Assembly (NCBI GenBank): GCA_021827955.1 | Contig: JAKATY010000022.1 | Coordinates: 1 to 6,598 of the forward strand | Reading direction: 5' to 3' | Source of the DNA: Microcaldota archaeon | Lineage (GTDB): Archaea; Micrarchaeota; Micrarchaeia; Micrarchaeales; Micrarchaeaceae | DNA length: 6,598 nucleotides | In this document: positions 4,643 to 6,598 of the stretch, in pieces | How the letters are laid out: each line of letters begins with the position of its first letter | How positions within the stretch are numbered: the first letter of the stretch is position 1 | The notes under the pieces: model-generated | What the model saw: only the letters and a program-made list of their open reading frames with translations | Database searches by the model: none | Told to the model about the DNA's origin: nothing | Made by a program: the position numbers and the translations under genes

Positions 4643-4714
4643 GGCCTTAGCCGGGAATCGGACCCGGGCTTGAGGATCCACAGTCCTCCGTGCGGCCATT
4701 ACACCACTAAGGCC
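4643..4714 (-). tRNA. tRNA-His(GUG), intronless, with encoded G-1
   Basis: On the minus strand, G at 4714 is the extra 5' G-1 of histidine tRNAs, opposite C73 at 4643. The acceptor stem is GCCTTAG/CTAAGGC and the D arm GTGT/GCAC has loop AATGGCC. The anticodon arm GAGGA/TCCTC has loop CTGTGGA, so the anticodon is GUG. The variable loop is AAGC and the T arm is CCGGG/CCCGG with loop TCCGATT. G-1 and C73 are the main histidyl-tRNA synthetase identity elements. CCA is not encoded. Position 55 is C instead of the near-universal T. The gene lies 25 bases beyond the AAA+ gene (convergent) and 35 bases after the surface-protein operon. No convincing TATA box was found, so it may be read with that operon. 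Confidence 0.93.
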
Positions 4715-4744
4715 ATGTTCAAATGTGCGTGTAATCTTTCTAAC

Positions 4745-4749
4745 AAAAA
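4745..4749 (-). terminator. Oligo-T after the surface-protein operon
   Basis: The minus strand has five T directly after the TAG at 4752-4750 of the last surface gene. It may end that transcript. The tRNA-His gene starts 30 bases further on, so readthrough into it is also possible. Confidence 0.35.
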
Positions 4750-5076
4750 CTAATTTAGCTTTATTGCTGAATAGGTGCCAGGATAGAGCAGACTTCTTAC
4801 AACTAGAATGCCGTTGCTATTGCTTACCTGCACCTTATCGGGCAATGCCGAAGCCTGCACTGTCTCTAACCATTCAGAAAGCTGCGCTGAGGAGCTGTTC
4901 TTCGCTGGCATTGACAGGCCTGCACTGGAAGAAAATGACTCGATTGAAACTATGCTTTCGTAGTAAGCGGAGAGATAGGATTCCTGCGAAGCATATGAAA
5001 TGTAATGCGCAAGCAGTGCGGAGCACGCGACCAGCATTATAACAGTCGCGTATATTATCGCGCCGAAGAGGGCCAT
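4750..5076 (-). CDS. Small single-span membrane or pilin-like protein (108 aa)
   Basis: One hydrophobic helix lies at the very N-terminus (about 4-26, FGAIIYATVIMLVACSALLA), followed by a Ser/Tyr-rich outward-type domain with one N-glycosylation sequon (Asn60). No Lys/Arg-Gly prepilin cleavage site precedes the helix, so it is better described as a signal-anchored protein than a proven pilin. The start is fixed by context: its ATG (5076-5074) directly follows the TGA of the upstream gene (reading TGAATG), indicating translational coupling. It is the third gene of the minus-strand surface operon. No family could be named. Overlapping frames on either strand lack the hydrophobic start and the gene-to-gene junction. 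Confidence 0.65.
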   Translation of the reverse strand: MALFGAIIYATVIMLVACSALLAHYISYASQESYLSAYYESIVSIESFSSSAGLSMPAKNSSSAQLSEWLETVQASALPDKVQVSNSNGILVVRSLLYPGTYSAIKLN

Positions 5077-5496
5077 TCAACCACTGCATGCATAAATGCA
5101 AACGCTGTAATATGAGAGATTTTGTCTGAACGGAGCACATGCGTAGTAAGAGTGCAGGCAACCGTATCTGGATCCGTACGCAATGCTTGCGTTGCCCGAG
5201 CTTAACCTGAAGTAGGAGAGCTTATACGCTTCAGAGATATAAGCAAGCACGGGCAGGCATGCGGAAGAGGGAGAACTGGCGCAGGAGCTCATTGTCTGGT
5301 TCCTGTAAACGGTTGCGAAAAAGTCGAAGCCCAGAAAGGGAAACTGCGATGTTCCAGACAGAGAGTAAGAGAGGAATATTGCGGAAGAGACGCCTATGAA
5401 TGATAGCAGGAGAAGAGATGATACTATCACCTCCAATATTGCAAACTGCCCCTTGAATGTTACGGAGCGCCAATGGGCTTTAATCATATAAGGCAT
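5077..5496 (-). CDS. Type IV pilin-like secreted protein with six cysteines (139 aa)
   Basis: The N-terminus has the layout of a class III (prepilin) signal: a basic leader containing Lys6, Arg10 and Lys15, then KGQFAILEVIVSS (15-27), running into a hydrophobic helix to about residue 42. Cleavage would be by a prepilin peptidase after Gly16, or after Gln17, which would put Glu22 at the standard +5 place (FAILE). With cleavage after Gly16 the Glu is at +6, one off. The exported domain has six Cys (72, 80, 113, 120, 133, 137), enough for three disulfides, and sequons at Asn66, 102 and 126. The ATG at 5496 has AGGTG just upstream, overlapping the TAG stop of the preceding gene eight bases away. 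It is probably a minor pilin or pseudopilin in a surface structure, with the other two operon genes as partners. Confidence 0.7.
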   Translation of the reverse strand: MPYMIKAHWRSVTFKGQFAILEVIVSSLLLLSFIGVSSAIFLSYSLSGTSQFPFLGFDFFATVYRNQTMSSCASSPSSACLPVLAYISEAYKLSYFRLSSGNASIAYGSRYGCLHSYYACAPFRQNLSYYSVCIYACSG

Positions 5497-5504
5497 AATC
5501 GCAC

Positions 5505-6598
5505 CTATCTCCTTATGTTGATGTTAGAACCGTCAAACACGTATGAAGAGTTTGAATGCGGCGGAGACGCAAAAGACGCAGTAATGTTGCCGAACTCCAT
5601 CGAAAGAGCGTTGCACGAATACCACAGGCCGGAAGAAGAAGAGACTATGCCGCATGGCGAGCTTGCAGGCTTCGAATTGTAGAGTGCGCTTGACTGCTGA
5701 TTGTACGAGCTTACGGCCTGCTGTATTGCCGAGAGCTCGCTTCCTCCAACACCAGAATCGTTATAGTAGTTGAGTACGTAGTTAAGATTGTTGTAGGCTT
5801 GCATGTATTCGGAATACGCGCTCTGGTTTATCGCTGTATAATTGCTGGATTTATTGAGCAGGTAATAGCTATAATCCTGGCTCGGCACGTAGCCAGCGAT
5901 TGCGTTCCCCACTATCACGTTGCCTACCTGTGTGCCGTTCACTCCAAATATAGGATTGGAATGGCGCAAGCTTGAAAGCTGCGAGGAGAGGTATTCGCCC
6001 GCGGAAGAGTTGTACAGGCTCAACGTTACATTGTATTGATAAGAGGTATTCGTGCCTGCTAAATCCAAGGAGCTTCCGGTAGGGTTCTCATAAACGCAAT
6101 AGGTAACTGTAGAGCTGCCTGAATTGTAATAGCAGCTTGAAGAGAAGATCCAAAAATACCACTTGGCGTTGCCGCATTCAGACTGCAGGCTGAGCTCTCC
6201 GTGGAAAAATCCGGTATAGCTGCAGTGTGACCATTCTGTAAGCTGATAAAGCGCGGGCCCTTGAACCGTGCTGCTCAGTATCGCAAGCGAATGAGGGTAC
6301 AGCGCCGCGGAGAATACTGCCTGCGATGTGCTTTGGGAAAAACTAGGTGAACCTCCTTGTGCAACGGAGTACAACTGAAAGCTCCTGTTGTAGTAATGCT
6401 GGCTTCCGTTGTAGCTCAAGTCCACGCTCACTGTCATGTTCTCTTCCCCAAGCAATGTAGGCACAATATTGAACGGCAATATGCTAACCCCATATACTGC
6501 AATGCCAGAGTAACTTGATGGCGAATATATAATCGAGGAGGAGCTGAGATTTGCATACCTGATTACAGCGTTGCTCGCGTACACCGCAACCTGCACTG
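5505..6598 (-). CDS. Large Ser/Tyr/Asn-rich surface protein, N-terminus beyond the window
   Basis: The frame is open from the right edge to TAG at 5507-5505, about 363 residues. The GTG at 6596 is most likely an internal Val codon, so the true start lies outside the window. The protein is rich in Ser, Tyr, Asn and Gly, contains about 14 N-glycosylation sequons (such as Asn53, 63, 70, 183, 189, 196, 220, 248, 252, 257) and has six Cys (125, 141, 155, 167, 315, 328). The fragment has no clear membrane span. Residues around 262-305 form a Tyr/Asn/Gln-rich, possibly helical stretch. The protein ends in the basic INIRR. This composition is typical of archaeal exported, glycosylated surface proteins. 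It heads the operon, with the pilin-like gene eight bases downstream, and may be an adhesin or a major subunit. No known domain was recognised. Confidence 0.7.
   Translation of the reverse strand, partial: VQVAVYASNAVIRYANLSSSSIIYSPSSYSGIAVYGVSILPFNIVPTLLGEENMTVSVDLSYNGSQHYYNRSFQLYSVAQGGSPSFSQSTSQAVFSAALYPHSLAILSSTVQGPALYQLTEWSHCSYTGFFHGELSLQSECGNAKWYFWIFSSSCYYNSGSSTVTYCVYENPTGSSLDLAGTNTSYQYNVTLSLYNSSAGEYLSSQLSSLRHSNPIFGVNGTQVGNVIVGNAIAGYVPSQDYSYYLLNKSSNYTAINQSAYSEYMQAYNNLNYVLNYYNDSGVGGSELSAIQQAVSSYNQQSSALYNSKPASSPCGIVSSSSGLWYSCNALSMEFGNITASFASPPHSNSSYVFDGSNINIRR

Noticed and set aside
4725..5161. Overlapping ORFs on both strands across the small membrane protein (4725-5042 plus, 4874-5161 minus)
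   Set aside because: They lack a coherent hydrophobic start and the TGAATG junction seen for 4750-5076, and are rich in Arg/Cys as is typical of shadow frames.

Overview
The window looks archaeal. Protein genes are preceded by TATA boxes about 25-35 bases upstream, some so close that the mRNA would be leaderless. Internal operon genes carry the archaeal Shine-Dalgarno core AGGTGAT. Neither tRNA gene encodes its CCA end, and one tRNA contains a small bulge-helix-bulge intron in its T loop. Such misplaced introns are known from Thermoproteales and from ultrasmall acidophilic archaea (ARMAN/Micrarchaeota). The compact layout, leaderless genes and Ser/Tyr-rich surface proteins fit a Micrarchaeota-like genome, but that assignment is inference and no lineage marker gene is present.

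Layout. Positions 1-102 hold the C-terminal end of an unidentified plus-strand gene. Positions 148-505 hold a minus-strand tandem array of three micropeptide genes, missed by ordinary ORF calling because each is under 35 codons. Two encode near-identical 33-residue Gly/Asp-rich peptides. The promoter-proximal third shares the first 11 residues exactly but diverges and stops after 17. Next come a tRNA-Lys(UUU) gene with a 33-base T-loop intron (664-771, minus) and a membrane-anchored HExxH metallopeptidase (926-1858, minus). A divergent promoter region separates this from the plus-strand genes: a nucleoside deoxyribosyltransferase-family enzyme and a type 1 RNase H, spaced as an operon, then a TPR-AAA+ ATPase fusion with its own TATA box. 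A minus-strand tRNA-His(GUG) follows. The right end (4750-6598, minus) is a tightly packed operon of three exported or membrane proteins: a large glycosylatable surface protein cut by the window edge, a pilin-like protein with six cysteines, and a small single-span protein.

How the genes fit together. The deoxyribosyltransferase-like protein and RNase H both act in nucleotide/nucleic-acid metabolism and are probably co-transcribed. The three right-hand genes probably build or decorate a surface structure. The micropeptide array is the least explained element. Its coding nature rests on three equal-length units, mainly synonymous differences between copies, Shine-Dalgarno sites before the internal copies and a TATA box before the first copy. 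Its function is unknown.
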